A DNA stretch of 64,000 nucleotides from Panulirus ornatus (taxonomy: Eukaryota > Arthropoda > Malacostraca > Decapoda > Palinuridae): contig NC_092286.1 of the NCBI RefSeq assembly GCF_036320965.1, forward strand, positions 29,293,677 through 29,357,676, read 5' to 3'. Positions 50,001 to 63,500 of the stretch are shown here, one piece after another. Positions within the stretch are counted from its first letter, which is position 1. Each line of letters begins with the position of its first letter. The translations under genes were made by a program, and so were the position numbers. The notes beneath the pieces are model-generated. The model saw nothing but the letters and a program-made list of their open reading frames with translations, had not been told where the DNA came from and did no database searches.

Positions 50001-51133
50001 GTACAACTCCCTCCCCGTACAGTACAAGAGATGAGGCCCCTACCAGTGTACAACTCCCTCCCCGTACAGTATAAGAGATGGGGTCCCCACCAATGGAAAA
50101 CTCTCTTCCCGTACAGTACAAGAGATGGGGCCCCCACCAGTGTACAACTCCCTCCCCGTACAGTACAAGAGATGGGGTCCCCCACCAGTGTACAACTCCC
50201 TCCCCGTACAGTACAAAAGGTGGCGGCCACACCAGTGTACAACTCCCTCCCCGTACAGTACAAGAGGTGGCGGCCACACCAGTGTACAACTCCCTCCCCG
50301 TGCAGTACAAGAGATGGGGTCCCCACCAGTGTACAACTCCCTCCCCGTAGTACAAGAGATAGGGCACCACCAGTGTACAACTCCCTCCCCGTACAGTACA
50401 AGAGATGAGGCCCCTACCAGTGTACAACTCCCTCCCCGTACAGTATAAGAGATGGGGTCCCCACCAATGGAAAACTCTCTTCCCGTACAGTACAAGAGAT
50501 GGGGCCCCCACCAGTGTACAACTCCCTCCCCGTACAGTACAAGAGATGGGGGTCCCCACCAGTGTACAACTCCCTCCCCGTACAGTACAAGAGGTGGGGG
50601 CCACACCAGTGTACAACTCCCTCCCCGTACAGTACAAGAGATGGGGCCCCCACCATTGAACAACCCCCTCCCCGTACAGTGCAAGAGATGGGGCCCCACC
50701 AGTGTACAACTCCCTCCCCGCACAGTAGAAGAGATGGGGCCCCACTAGTGTACAACTCCCTCTCCGTACAGTGGAAGAGATGGGGACCCACCAGTGTACA
50801 ACTCCCTTCCCGTACAGTACAAGAGATGGGGGTCCCCACCTATGTACAACTCCCTCCCCGTACAGTACAAGAGATGGGGGCCCACTAGTGTACAACTCCC
50901 TTCCCGTACAGTACAAGAGATGGGGGCCCCACTAGTGTACAACTCCCTTCCCGTACAGTACAAGAGATGGGCCCCCACCAGTTTACAACCCCCTCCCCGT
51001 ACAGTACAAGAGATGGGGGCCCCACTAGTGTACAACTCCCTTCCCGTACAGTACAAGAGATGGGGGCCCCACTAGTGTACAACTCCCTTCCCGTACAGTA
51101 CAAGAGATGGGCCCCCACCAGTGTACAACCCCC
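47086..51133. repeat. 46-48-bp minisatellite (about 86 copies)
   Basis: The unit is GTACAACTCCCTCCCCGTAC, AGTACAAGAGATGGGGCCC and CCACCAGT. Length changes lie in the G/C run. A block with the rare CAATGGAAAA variant (50091) recurs 374 bp later (50465), an eight-unit duplication. Minus-strand frames of up to 714 codons are artefacts. Each unit carries CTCCCTCCCCGTACAG, similar to a 3' splice site. Confidence 0.97.
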
Positions 51134-51326
51134 TCATATATTTCCTAATAATGTATATACATTTAGCTATAAACATCTCTGGACTAATTTCTATAGAAGA
51201 GGTCTTGGTGTCACACTGGAACTCCTTCTTAAGGACCCCCCTGCAGACCATCCAGAATGCGCTACATGCAGCAGCAGGGAAACGTGGAGTCCTTTGGAGT
51301 GAGGTGGGCTTTGATGGGACTATACT

Positions 51327-51361
51327 GTCTATCTCTCTATCTATCTATCTATCTATCTATC
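51327..51361. repeat. (TCTA)n microsatellite
   Basis: About 8 tetranucleotide units. Confidence 0.95.
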
Positions 51362-51462
51362 TAGTCTCTATGTTCACTCAAGTCATGACTGACTCCCCCA
51401 GTCAGTCGTGAGTCATATGACTGTCATGGAGGGGGGGGGGGTGGGGGGAGGGGGGTGGCGGC

Positions 51463-51510
51463 GGGTGTCGAACCCTGGCGCCACACAGCCACGTCTGCAC
51501 CACAATGGCT
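51463..51510 (-). mobile_element. possible tRNA-derived SINE relic
   Basis: On the minus strand AGCCATTGTGG (51500-51510, A-box-like) is followed by AGGGTTCGACACCC (51463-51476, B-box-like). Short and without other family evidence. Confidence 0.35.
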
Positions 51511-51718
51511 CAGCATACTCACACGTCAGTTGCCTTAGCGTGGGGGGCCCCCAAGCCCCCCCACAGACCGGGCCACTCCCTCACCTGCTGCTGACCCTCC
51601 CACACACCCCCACACACCCCCACACACACACCCCCACAGACACACCCCCACAGACGCCGGTCTGTCTCACCTAAGGTGGGGTGGAGGCGGGTCGTCTGCA
51701 GGTCGGGTCTGCACCCCA

Positions 51719-51808
51719 CCTCCTCCTCCTCCTCCTCCTCCTCCTCCTCCTCCTCCTCCTCCTCCTCCACCTCCTCCTCCTCCTCCTCCTCTTCCTCCTC
51801 CTCCTCCT
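51719..51808. repeat. (TCC)n trinucleotide repeat
   Basis: About 30 units with a few CAC and CTT interruptions. Confidence 0.97.
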
Positions 51809-51868
51809 CCGTTTCTCAGGCAGTGGAGCGATCTGTCCAAAGGAAAGGGGCAAACGGGATTACAGGAA

Positions 51869-51871
<3 letters not shown>

Positions 51872-51907
<36 letters not shown>
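51872..51907. repeat. (GA)n microsatellite
   Basis: About 18 GA units just left of the 20-bp array. Confidence 0.96.
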
Positions 51908-51909
<2 letters not shown>

Positions 51910-51936
51910 GGGAGGTCTAAAAGGAAGGGGAAGGGA

Positions 51937-53955
51937 CGTTTAATGTGAGGAAGGGACGTTTAATGTGAGGAAGGGACGTTTTATGTGAAGAGGGGATGTT
52001 TAATGTGAGGAGGGGACTGTTGAATGAGTGGGGAAGTGTCGTTTAATGGGAGGAAGGGACGTTTAATGTGAGGAAGGGACGTTTAATGTGAGGAAGGGAC
52101 GTTTAATGTGAGGAAGGGACGTTTAATGTGAGAGGGGACGTTTAATGTGAGGAACGGACGTTTAATGTGAGGAAGGGACGTTTAATGTGAGGAAGGGACG
52201 TTTAATGTGAGGATGGGACGTTTAATGTGAGGAAGGGACGTTTAATGTGAGGAGGGACTCTTTAATGTGAGGAAGGGACGTTTAATGTGAGGAGGGACTC
52301 TTTAATGTGAGGAAGGGACGTTTAATGTGAGGAGGGGACGTTTAATGTGAGGAAGGGACGTTTAATGTGAGGAAGGGACGTTTAATGTGAGGAAGGGACG
52401 TTTAATGTGAGGAAGGGACGTTTAATGTGAGGAAGGGACGTTTAATGTGAGGAAGGGACGTTTAATGTGAGGAAGGGACGTTTAATGTGAGGAGGGACTC
52501 TTTAATGTGAGGAAGGGACGTTTAATGTGAGAAAGGGACGTTTAATGTGAGGAGGGGACGTTTAATGTGAGGAAGGGACGTTTAATGTGAGGAAGGGACG
52601 TTTAATGTGAGGAAGGGACGTTTAATGTGAGGAGGGACTCTTTAATGTGAGGAAGGGACGTTTAATGTGAGGAGGGGACGTTTAATGTGAGGAAGGGACG
52701 TTTAATGTGAAGAGGGGATGTTTAATGTGAGGAGGGGACGTTTAATGTGAGGAAGGAACGTTTAATGTGAGGAAGGGACGTTTGATGTGAAGAGGGGATG
52801 TTTAATGTGAGGAGGGGACGTTTAATGTGAGGAAGGAACGTTTAATGTGAGGAGGGGACGTTTAATGGGAGGAAGGGACGTTTAATGTGAGGAAGGGACG
52901 TTTAATGTGAGGAGGGGACGTTTAATGTGAGGAGGGGACTGTTGAATGAGTGGGGAAGTGTCGTTTAATGGGAGGAAGGGACGTTTAATGTGAGGAGGGA
53001 CTTTATAATGTGAGGAAGGGACGATTGAAGGAGTGGGGAAGGGTCGTTTAATGTGAGGAGGGGACGTTTAATGGGAGGAAGGGACGTTTAATGTGAAGAG
53101 GGGATGTTTATTGTGAGGAGGGGACGTTTAATGTGAGGAAGGGACGTTTAATGTGAGGAAGGGACGTTTTAATGTGGGGAAGGGACGTTTAATGTGAGGA
53201 AGGGACGTTTAAATGAGGGGAAGAAATGTTTAATATGAGGAAGGGACGTTTAATGTGAGGAAGGGACGTTTGAATGAGGGGGAAGGGACGTTTAATGTGA
53301 GGAAGGGACATTTAATGTGAGGAGGGGACGTTTAATGTGAGGAAGGGATGGTTAAATGAGTGGGGAAGGGTCGTTTAATGGGAGGACGGGACGTTGAATG
53401 TGAGGAAGAGACGTTTAAATCAGGGGGAAGAGATGTTAAATGTGAGGAAGGGACGTTTAATGGGAGGAAGGAACATTTAAATGAGGGGAAGGGACGTTTA
53501 ATGGAAGGAAGGGACATCTAAATGAGGGGAAGAGATGTTTAATGTGAGGAAGGGACGTTTAATGGGAGGAAGGGACATTCAAATGAGGGAGAAGGGTCGT
53601 TTAATGTGAGGAAGAGACGTTTAATGGGAGGAAGGGACATTCAGGTGAGGGGGAAGTGTCGTTTAACGGGAGGAAGGGACGTTTGATGGGAGGAAGGGAC
53701 ATTTAAATGAGGGGGAAGGGTTGTTTAATGGGAGGAAGGGACTTTTAAAGGAGGGGGACGGGACGTTTAATGTGAGGAAGGGAGAAAGGGACATTCAGAT
53801 GAGGGGGAAGGGTCGTTTAATGGGAGGAAGGGACGTTTAAAGGAGGGGGACGGGACGTTTAAAGGAGGGGGAAGGGACGATTAATTTGAGGAAGGGACGT
53901 TTAAATGAGGGGAAGGGACGTTTCATGGGGGGGAGGGGGTTACGGGACGTTTAAA
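51937..53955. repeat. 20-bp minisatellite (about 100 copies)
   Basis: The unit is GGAAGGGACGTTTAATGTGA. It is highly regular from about 52060 to 52920; the right half is degraded, with AAATGAGGGG and GGGAGG variants and changing lengths. Confidence 0.97.
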
Positions 53956-54395
53956 TGGGTTCGATCAAACTTTACGATCCTTCAACCATGTACAAACATG
54001 ATGTACCTTGACAGACACACACACACACATACACACACGTGGAATGTTTAATATACATTTTCAAGTTCAATATACATTTTCGTGTTTAATATACATTTCA
54101 TGTTTAATATACATTTCCATGTAGATATGGTGATCACACTTGTTCATGAGGACAGTATGAAGATGAAATGGTAATTCAGTCAGACGAAAGCATGAAAAAT
54201 AAAATACATGTTCATGACCCACCCAGCTACCCAGGTCAACCCCACCCCACCCCCCCCTCTCCTTAATCACTCTCTCTAACAAGGCTTAACGACCACAGAG
54301 AGCAGACAGTGGTTACTGGCATGTTAAATAGAATTGTGAGGTGCGATTTCACCTTCATACAGTTACATGTATGTTACAGATTCAGGGGTCTGTTG
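53956..54395. other. unique spacer
   Basis: AT-rich, with a short TTTAATATACATTTTC duplication (54048-54118). No gene recognised. Confidence 0.5.
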
Positions 54396-57300
54396 CTGTA
54401 CTGTCCTGTCTCCATCTATAGTGGTGGGTGGGGGAGGAGCCTTCTGCTGTACTGACCTGTCTCCATCTATAGTGGTGGGTGGGGAGAGGAGCCTTCTGTT
54501 GTACTGTCCTGTCTCCATCTATAGTGGTGGGTGGGAGAGGAGCCTTCTGCTGTACTATTCTGTCTCCAACTATAGTGATGGGTGAGGGGAGGAGCCTTCT
54601 GCTGTACTGTCCTGTCTCCATCTATAGTGGTGGGTGGGGAGGAGCTGCTGTACTATCCTGTCTCCATCTATAGTGGTGGGTGGGAGAGGAGCTTTCTGCT
54701 TGTACTGTCCTGTCTCCATCTATAGTGGTGGGTGGAGGAGGAGCCTTCTGCTGTACTGTCCTGTCTCCAACTATAGTGTGGGTGAGGGGGAGGAGCCTTC
54801 TGCTGTACTGTCCTGTCTCCATCTATAGTGGTGGGTGGGGAGGAGCCTCTGCTGTACTAACCTGTCTCCATCTATAGTGGTGGGTGGGGAGGAGCTTTCT
54901 GCTGTACTGTCCTGTCTCCATCTATAGTGGTGGGTGGAGGAGGAGCTTCTGCTGTACTGTCCTGTCTCCATCTATAGTGGTGGGTGGGGGAGGAGCCTTC
55001 TGCTGTACTGTCCTGTCTCCATCTATAGTGGTGGGTGGGGAGGAGCCTTCTGCTGTACTGTCCTGTCTCCATCTATAGTGGTGGGTGGGGGAGGAGCCTT
55101 TCTGCTGTACTGTCCTGTCTCCATCTATAGTGGTGGGTGGGGAGGAGCTTTCTGCTGTACTGTCCTGTCTCCATCTATAGTGGTGGGTGGGGAGGAGCTT
55201 TCTGCTGTACTGTCCTGTCTCCATCTATAGTGGTGGGTGGGGAGGAGCCTTCTGCTGTACTGTCCTGTCTCCATCTATAGTGATGGGTGGGGAGGAGCCT
55301 TCTGCTGTACTGTCCTGTCTCCATCTATAGTGGTGGGTGGGGAGGAGCTTTCTGCTGTACTGTCCTGTCTCCATCTATAGTGGTGGGTGGGGAGGAGCCT
55401 TCTGCTGTACTGTCCTGTCTCCATCTATAGTGGTGGGTGGGGGAGGAGCCTTCTGCTGTACTGTCCTGTCTCCATCTATAGTGGTGGGTGGGGAGGAGCC
55501 TTCTGCTGTACTGACCTGTCTCCATCTATAGTGGTGGGTGGGAGAGGAGCCTTCTGTTGTAATATCCTGTCTCCATCTATAGTGGTGGGTGGGAGAGGAG
55601 CCTTCTGCTGTACTATTCTGTCTCCAACTATAGTGATGGGTGAGGGGGAGGAGCCTTCTGCTGTACTGTCCTGTCTCCATCTATAGTGGTGGGTGGGGAG
55701 GAGCTTTCTGCTGTACTGTCCTGTCTCCATCTATAGTGGTGGGTGGGGAGGAGCCTTCTGCTGTACTGTCCTGTCTCCATCTATAGTGGTGGGTGGGGGG
55801 AGGAGCCTTCTGCTGTACTGTCCTGTCTCCATCTATAGTGGTGGGTGGGGAGGAGCCTTCTGCTGTACTGACCTGTCTCCATCTATAGTGGTGGGTGGGA
55901 GAGGAGCCTTCTGTTGTAATATCCTGTCTCCATCTATAGTGGTGGGTGGGAGAGGAGCCTTCTGCTGTACTATTCTGTCTCCAACTATAGTGATGGGTGA
56001 GGGGGAGGAGCCTTCTGCTGTACTGTCCTGTCTCCATCTATAGTGGTGGGTGGGGAGGAGCTGCTGTACTATCCTGTCTCCATCTATAGTGGTGGGTGGG
56101 GAGGAGCTTTCTGCTGTACTGTCCTGTCTCCATCTATAGTGGTGGGTGGAGGAGGAGCCTTCTGCTGTACTGTCCTGTCTCCATCTATAGTGGTGGGTGG
56201 GGGAGGAGCCTTCTGCTGTACTGTCCTGTCTCCATCTATAGTGGTGGGTGGGGGAGGAGCCTTCTGCTGTACTGACCTGTCTCCATCTATAGTGGTGGGT
56301 GGGGGAGGAGCTTTCTGCTGTACTGTCCTGTCTCCATCTATAGTGGTGGGTGGGGAGGAGCTTTCTGCTGTACTGTCCTGTCTCCATCTATAGTGGTGGG
56401 TGGGGAGGAGCTTTCTGCTGTACTGTCCTGTCTCCATCTATAGTGGTGGGTGGGGAGGAGCCTTCTGCTGTACTGTCCTGTCTCCATCTATAGTGATGGG
56501 TGGGGAGGAGCCTTCTGCTGTACTGTCCTGTCTCCATCTATAGTGGTGGGTGGGGAGGAGCTTTCTGCTGTACTGTCCTGTCTCCATCTATAGTGGTGGG
56601 TGGGGAGGAGCCTTCTGCTGTACTGTCCTGTCTCCATCTATAGTGGTGGGTGGGGAGGAGCTTCCTGCTGCCCTGTCCTGTCTCCATCTATAGTGGTGGG
56701 TGGGGAGGAGCCTTCTGCTGTACTGTCCTGTCTCCATCTATAGTGGTGGGTGGGGAGGAGCCTTCTGCTGTACTGTCCTGTCTCCATCTATAGTGGTGGG
56801 TGGGGGAGGAGCCTTCTGCTGTACTGTCCTGTCTCCATCTATAGTGGTGGGTGGGGAGGAGCCTTCTGCTGTACTGTCCTGTCTCCATCTATAGTGGTGG
56901 GTGGGGGAGGAGCCTTCTGCTGTACTGTCCTGTCTCCATCTATAGTGGTGGGTGTGGGGGAGGAGCTTCTGCTGTACTGTCCTGTCTCCATCTATAGTGG
57001 TGGGTGGGGAGGAGCCTTCTGCTGTACTGTCCTGTCTCCATCTATAGTGGTGGGTGGGGAGGAGCCTTCTGCTGTACTGTCCTGTCTCCATCTATAGTGG
57101 TGGGTGGGGAGGAGCCTTCTGCTGTACTGTCCTGTCTCCATCTATAGTGGTGGGTGGGGGAGGAGCCTTCTGCTGTACTGTCCTGTCTCCATCTATAGTG
57201 GTGGGTGGGGGAGGAGCCTTCTGCTGTACTGTCCTGTCTCCATCTATAGTGGTGGGTGGGGAGGAGCTTTCTGCTGTACTGTCCTGTCTCCATCTATAGT

Positions 57301-60222
57301 GGTGGGTGGGGAGGAGCCTTCTGCTGTACTGTCCTGTCTCCATCTATAGTGGTGGGTGGGGAGGAGCCTTCTGCTGTACTATCCTGTCTCCATCTATAGT
57401 GATGGGTGGGGGAGGAGCCTCCTGCTGTACTGTCCTGTCTCCATCTATAGTGGTGGGTGGGGGAGGAGCCTTCTGCTGTACTGTCCTGTCTCCATCTATA
57501 GTGGTGGGTGGGGAGGAGCCTTCTGCTGTACTATCCTGTCTCCATCTATAGTGGTGGGTGGGGAGGAGCCTTCTGCTGTACTGTCCTGTCTCCATCTATA
57601 GTGGTGGGTGGGGAGGAGCCTACTGCTGTACTGTCCTGTCTCCATCTATAGTGGTGGGTGGGGAGGAGCCTTTGCTGTACTGTCCTCTCTCCATCTATAG
57701 TGGTGGGTGGGGGAGGAGCCTTCTGCTGTACTGTCTGTCTCCATCTATAGTGGTGGGTGGGGAGGAGCCTTCTGCTGTACTGTCCTGTCTCCATCTATAG
57801 TGGTGGGTGGGGAGGAGCCTTCTGCTGTACTGTCCTGTCTCCATCTATAGTGGTGGGTGGGGAGGAGCCTTCTGCTGTACTATCCTGTCTCCATCTATAG
57901 TGGTGGGTGGGGGAGGAGCCTTCTGCTGTACTGTCCTGTCTCCATCTATAGTGGTGGGTGGGGGAGGAGCCTTCTGCTGTACTGTCCTGTCTCCATCTAT
58001 AGTGGTGGGTGGGGAGGAGCCTTCTGCTGTACTGTCCTGTCTCCATCTATAGTGGTGGGTGGGGAGGAGCCTTCTGCTGTACTGTCCTGTCTCCATCTAT
58101 AGTGGTGGGTGGGGAGGAGCCTTCTGCTGTACTGTCCTGTCTCCATCTATAGTGATGGGTGGGGAGGAGCCTTCTGCTGTACTGTCCTGTCTCCATCTAT
58201 AGTGGTGGGTGGGGAGGAGCTTTCTGCTGTACTGTCCTGTCTCCATCTATAGTGGTGGGTGGGGAGGAGCCTTCTGCTGTACTGTCCTGTCTCCATCTAT
58301 AGTGGTGGGTGGGGAGGAGCTTTCTGCTGTACTGTCCTGTCTCCATCTATAGTGGTGGGTGGGAGAGGAGCCTTCTGCTGTACTGTCCTTCTCCATCTAT
58401 AGTGGTGGGTGGGGAGGAGCTTTCTGCTGTACTGTCCTGTCTCCATCTATAGTGATGGGTGAGGGGGAGGAGCCTTCTGCTGTACTGTCCTGTCTCCATC
58501 TATAGTGATGGGTGAGGGGGAGGAGCCTTCTGCTGTACTGTCCTGTCTCCATCTATAGTGGTGGGTGGAGGAGGAGCCTTTCTGCTGTACTGTCCTGTCT
58601 CCATCTATAGTGGTGGGTGGGGAGGAGCTTTCTGCTGTACTGTCCTGTCTCCATCTATAGTGGTGGGTGGGGAGGAGCCTTCTGCTGTACTGTCCTGTCT
58701 CCATCTATAGTGGTGGGTGGGGAGGAGCCTTCTGCTGTACTGTCCTGTCTCCATCTATAGTGGTGGGTGGGGAGGAGCCTTCTGCTGTACTGTCCTGTCT
58801 CCATCTATAGTGGTGGGTGGGGAGGAGCCTTCTGCTGTACTGTCCTGACTCCATCTATAGTGGTGGGTGGGGAGGAGCCTTCTGCTGTACTGTCCTGTCT
58901 CCATCTATAGTCGTGAGTGGGGAGTAACCTTCTGCTGTACTGTCCTGTCTTCTTGGGGGTGGGGAGAGCCCTTCTGCTGTACTGTCTGTATATCGATAGT
59001 GGTGGGGAGGAGGAGCCTTCTGCTGGACTGTCCTGTTCCATCTATAGTGGTGGGGGGGGGGGTGGGGGAGGAGCCGTCGGCTGTACTGATCCTGTTCTCC
59101 ATCTATAGTGGTGGGTGGGGAGGAGCCTTCCTGCTGCACTGTCCTGTCTCCATCTATAGTGGTGGGTGGGGAGGAGCCTACTCGCTGTACTGTCCTGTTT
59201 CCATCTATAGTGTGGGGTGGGGGGAGAGCCTTCTGCTGTACTATCCTGTCCTCCATCTATAGTGATGGGTGGGGAGGAGCCTCCTGCTGTACTGTCCTGT
59301 CTCCATCTATAGTGGTGGGTGGGGGAGGAGCCTACTGCTGTACTGTCCTGTCTCCAGCTATAGTGGTGGGTGGGGGAGGAGCCCTTCTGCTGTACTTCCT
59401 GTCTCCATCTATAGTGGTGGGTGGGGGAGGAGCCTCCTGCTGTACTGTCCTGTCTCCATCTATAGTGGTGGGTGGGGGAGGAGCCTACTGCTGTACTGTC
59501 CTGTCTCCATCTATAGTGGTGGGTGGGGGAGGAGCCTCCTGCTGTACTGTCCTGTCTCCATCTATAGTGGTGGGTGGGGGAAGAGCCTTCTGCTGTACTG
59601 TTCTGTCTCCATCTATAGCAGTGGGTGGGGGAGGAGCCTCCTGCTGTACTGTCCTGTCTCCATCTATAGTGTTGGGTGGGGGAGGAGCCTTCTGCTGTAC
59701 TATCCTGTCTCCATCTATAGTGATGGGTGGGGGAGGAGCCTTCTGCTGTACTATCCTGTCTCCATCTATAGTGGTGGGTGGGGGAGGAGCCTTCTGTTGT
59801 ACTGTCCTGTCTCCATCTATAGTGGTGGGTGGGGGAGGAGCCTTCTGCTGCACTGTCCTGTCTCCATCTATAGTGGTGGGTGGGGAGGAGCCTTCTGTTG
59901 TACTGTCCTGTCTCCATCTATAGTGGTGGGTGGGGGAGGAGCCTTCTGCTGTACTGTCCTGTCTCCATCTATAGTGGTGGGTGGGGGAGGAGCCTTCTGT
60001 TGTACTGTCCTGTCTCCATCTATAGTGATGGGTGGGGAAGGAGCCTTCTGTTGTACTGTCCTGTCTCCATCTATAGTGGTGGGTGGGGAGGAGCCTTCTG
60101 CTGTACTGTCCTGTCTCCATCTATAGTGGTGGGTGGGGAGGAGCCTTCTGTTGTACTGTCCTGTCTCCATCTATAGTGGTGGGTGGGGAGGAGCCTTCTG
60201 CTGTACTGTTCTGTCTCCATCT
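54396..60222. repeat. 50/51-bp minisatellite, block 2 (about 115 copies)
   Basis: Same unit and orientation as 29222-35752, but the 50-bp form dominates and divergence is higher (GAGCTTTCTG, GAGAGGAGCC, ACTATTCTG, CAACTATAG). A multi-unit block with CTGACCTG, TGTAATATCC and CAACTATAG appears three times. Units at 58900-59250 are badly degraded, then regular 51-bp units resume to 60222. Confidence 0.97.
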
Positions 60223-60564
60223 ATATAGATATGGGACGTAGAACACTAGAGCTGTTCTCCAGTAGGTAGACCCATCATAGAACACCAGTTCCCCTTGTTC
60301 AGTAAGCTGACATCTTTGTGGTCGGGTTGGGAGTGTGTGGGTGTGGGTGGGGGTGTGGCGTGTGGGGTGGTGTACGGTGTGGGGGTGATTGAAGGGGGGG
60401 GGGAGACAGAGAGAAGGGGGGGGTTGTGTCTGGTCGCACTCCCTCCCCAGACATGAGAATGTTCGCTTACTTGGTATGTTGATTGACCAGGGGGGAAGGG
60501 GGTTGTGGGGGGGTCGTCTGGGTGTCTGTCTGTCTGTCTGAAATGGATTGGTTGGGACTGGGGG
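60223..60564. other. unique G-rich spacer
   Basis: About 340 bp with a TCTG run (60521-60540) and G-runs. No gene recognised. Confidence 0.5.
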
Positions 60565-63500
60565 GGGGGTGACGACCCTGTGAGAGGAGGTATGACGACC
60601 CTGTGAGGGGGGGGTGACGACCCTGTGAGGGGGTGGTGGCGACCCTGTGAGAGGAGGTATGACGACCCTGTGAGGGGGGGGGTAACGACCCTGTGGGGGG
60701 TGACGACCCTCTGAGGGTGGGTGACGACCCTGTGAGAGGAGGTATGACGACCCTGTGAGGGGGGTTACGACCCTGTGAAGTGGGGGTGACGACTCTGTGA
60801 GGGGGGTGACGACCCTGTGAGGGGGAGACGACCCTGTGAAGGGGGATGACGACCCTGTGAGGGGGGTGACGACCCTGTGAGGGGGTGGTGACGACCCTCT
60901 GAGGGTGGGTGACGACCCTGTGAAGGGGGATGACGACCATGTGAGGGGGTGACGACCCTGTGAAGGGGGGGTGACGACCCTGTGAGGGGGTGACAACCCT
61001 GTGAGGGGGTGACGACCCTGTGAGGGGGTGGATGACGACCCTGTGAGGGGGTGACGACCCTGTGAGGGGGGTGACAACCCTGTGAGGGGATGGTGACGAC
61101 CCTGTGAGGGGGGGTGATGACGACCCTGTGAGGGGGGTGACGACCCTGTGAGGGGGGGTGACAACCCTGTGAGGGGATGGTGACGACCCTGTGAGGGTGG
61201 CTGACGACCATGTGAGGGGGTGGATGACGACCCTGTGAGGGAGGATGACGACCCTGTGAGGGGGTGGTGACGACCCTGTGAGGGGGTGGTGATGACCCTG
61301 TGAAGGGGGATGACGACCTTGTGAGGGGGTGGTGACGACCCTGTGAGAAGGGTGTGTGACGACCCTGTGAGGGTGAGGTGACGACCCTGTGAGGGTGAAT
61401 GAAGACCCTGTGAGGGGGTGACGACCCTGTGAGGGGGGGTGATGACGACCCTGTGAGGGGGGGTGATGACGACCCTGTGAGGGGGTGGTGACGACCCTGT
61501 GAGGGTGAGGTGACGACCCTGTGAGGGTGAATGAAGACCCTGTGAGGGGGTGACGACCCTGTAAGGGGGTGATGACGACCCTGTGAGGGGGTGGTGACGA
61601 CCCTGTGAGGGGGTGGTGACGACCCTGTGAGAGGGTGGTGATGACCCTGTGAGGGGGTGATGACGACCCTGTGAGGAGGGGGGTGACGACCCTGTGAGGA
61701 GGGTGTGTACGACCCTGTGAGGGTGGGTGACGACCCTGTGAGGGTGAATGAAGACCCTGTGAGGGGGTGACGACCCTGTGAGGGTGGGTGACGACCCTGT
61801 GAGGGTGAATGAAGACCCTGTGAGGGGGTGTCGACCCTGTGAGGGGGTGATGACGACCCTGTGAGGAGGGGGTGACGACCCTGTGAAGGTGGGTGACGAC
61901 CCTGTGAGGGTGGATGACGACCCTGTGAGGGTGGATGACGACCCCGTGAAGGTAGGTGACGACCCTGTGAGGGTGGGTGACGACCCTGTGAGGGGGTGGT
62001 GACGACCCTGTGAGGGGGAGGTGACGACCCTGTGAGGGTGGCTGACGACCCTGTGAGGAAGGTGACGACCCTTTGAGGGGGTGGTGACGACCCTGTGAGG
62101 GGGTGGTGACGACCCTGTGAGGGGGGTGACGACCCTGTGAGGGGGTGACGACCCTGTGAGGGTGGGTGACGACCCTGTGAGGGGGTGACGACCCTGTGAC
62201 TAGGGGGTGACGACCCTGTGAGGGGGGTGTGACGACCCTGTGAGAGGGGTGACGACCCTGTGAGGCGGGTGACGACCCTGTGAGGGGGGTGACGACCCTG
62301 TGAGGGGGTGACGACCCTGTGACTAGGGCGTGACGACCCTGTGAGGGGGTGTGACGAGCCTGTGAGAGGGGTGACGACCCTGTGAGGGGGGTGTGACGAC
62401 CCTGTGAGAGGGGTGACGACCCTGTGAGGAGAGGGGTGACGACCCTGTGAGGAGGGTGTGTGACGACCCTGTGAGGGTGGGTGACGACCCTGTGAGGGTG
62501 AATGAAGACCCTCTGAGGGGGTGTCGACCCTGTGAGGGGTGATGACGACCCTGTGAAGGTGGGTGACGACCCTGTGAAGGTGGGTGACGACCCTGTGAGG
62601 GTGGATGACGACCCTGTGAGGGTGGATGACGACCCCGTGAAGGTAGGTGACGACCCTGTGAGGGTGGGTGACGACCCTGTGAGGAAGGTGACGACCCTTT
62701 GAGGGGGTGGTGACTACCCTGTGAGGGGGTGGTGACGACCCTGTAAGGGGGTGTGACGACCCTGTGAGAGGGGTGACGACCCTGTGAGGAGGGTGACGAC
62801 CCTGTGAGGGGGTGACGACCCTGTGAGGGTGGGTGACGACCCTGTGAGGGGGTGACGACCCTGTGACTAGGGGGGTGACGACCCTGTGAGGGTGTGTGAC
62901 GACCCTGTGAGAGGGGTGACGACCCTGTGAGGGGGTGACGATCCTGTGAGGGTGGTTGACGACCCTGTGAGGGGGTGACGACCCTGTGACTAGGGGGGTG
63001 ACGACCCTGTGAGGGGGTGTGACGACCCTGTGAGAGGGGTGACGACCCTGTGAGGCGGGTGACGACCCTGTGAGGGGGGTGACGACCCTGTGAGGGGGTG
63101 ACGACCCTGTGACTAGGGCGTGACGACCCTGTGAGGGGGGTGTGACGACCCTGTGAGAGGGGTGACGACCCTGTGAGGGGGGTGTGACGACCCTGTGAGA
63201 GGGGTGACGACCCTGTGAGAGGGGTGACGACCCTGTGAAGGTGGGTGACGACCCTGCGAGGGTGGATGACGACCCTGTGAGGGTGGATGACGACCCCGTG
63301 AAGGTAGGTGACGACCCTGTGAGGGTGGGTGACGACCCTGTGAGAGGGTGGTGACGACTCTGTGAGGGGGAGGTGACGACCCTGTTAGGGTGGGTGACGA
63401 CCCTGTGAGGGGGTGGTGACGACCCTGTGAGGGGGTGGTGACGACCCTGTGAGGGGGTGGTGACGACCCTGTGAGGGGGGTGTGACGACCCTCTAAGAGG

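Larger units (their letters stand above)
51134..51936. other. spacer with microsatellites and a SINE relic
   Basis: Unique sequence at 51134-51320, (TCTA)n at 51327-51361, SINE relic at 51463-51510, (TCC)n at 51719-51808 and (GA)n at 51872-51907. No exon recognised. Confidence 0.5.

Noticed and set aside
48165..50401. Minus-strand frames of 620 and 714 codons
   Set aside because: They arise from 46-48-bp repeat units; overlapping frames in other phases are just as long, and there is no conserved domain.
51140..51300. Possible exon in the spacer after the 47-bp array
   Set aside because: An open stretch of about 60 codons without splice-site support or recognised family.
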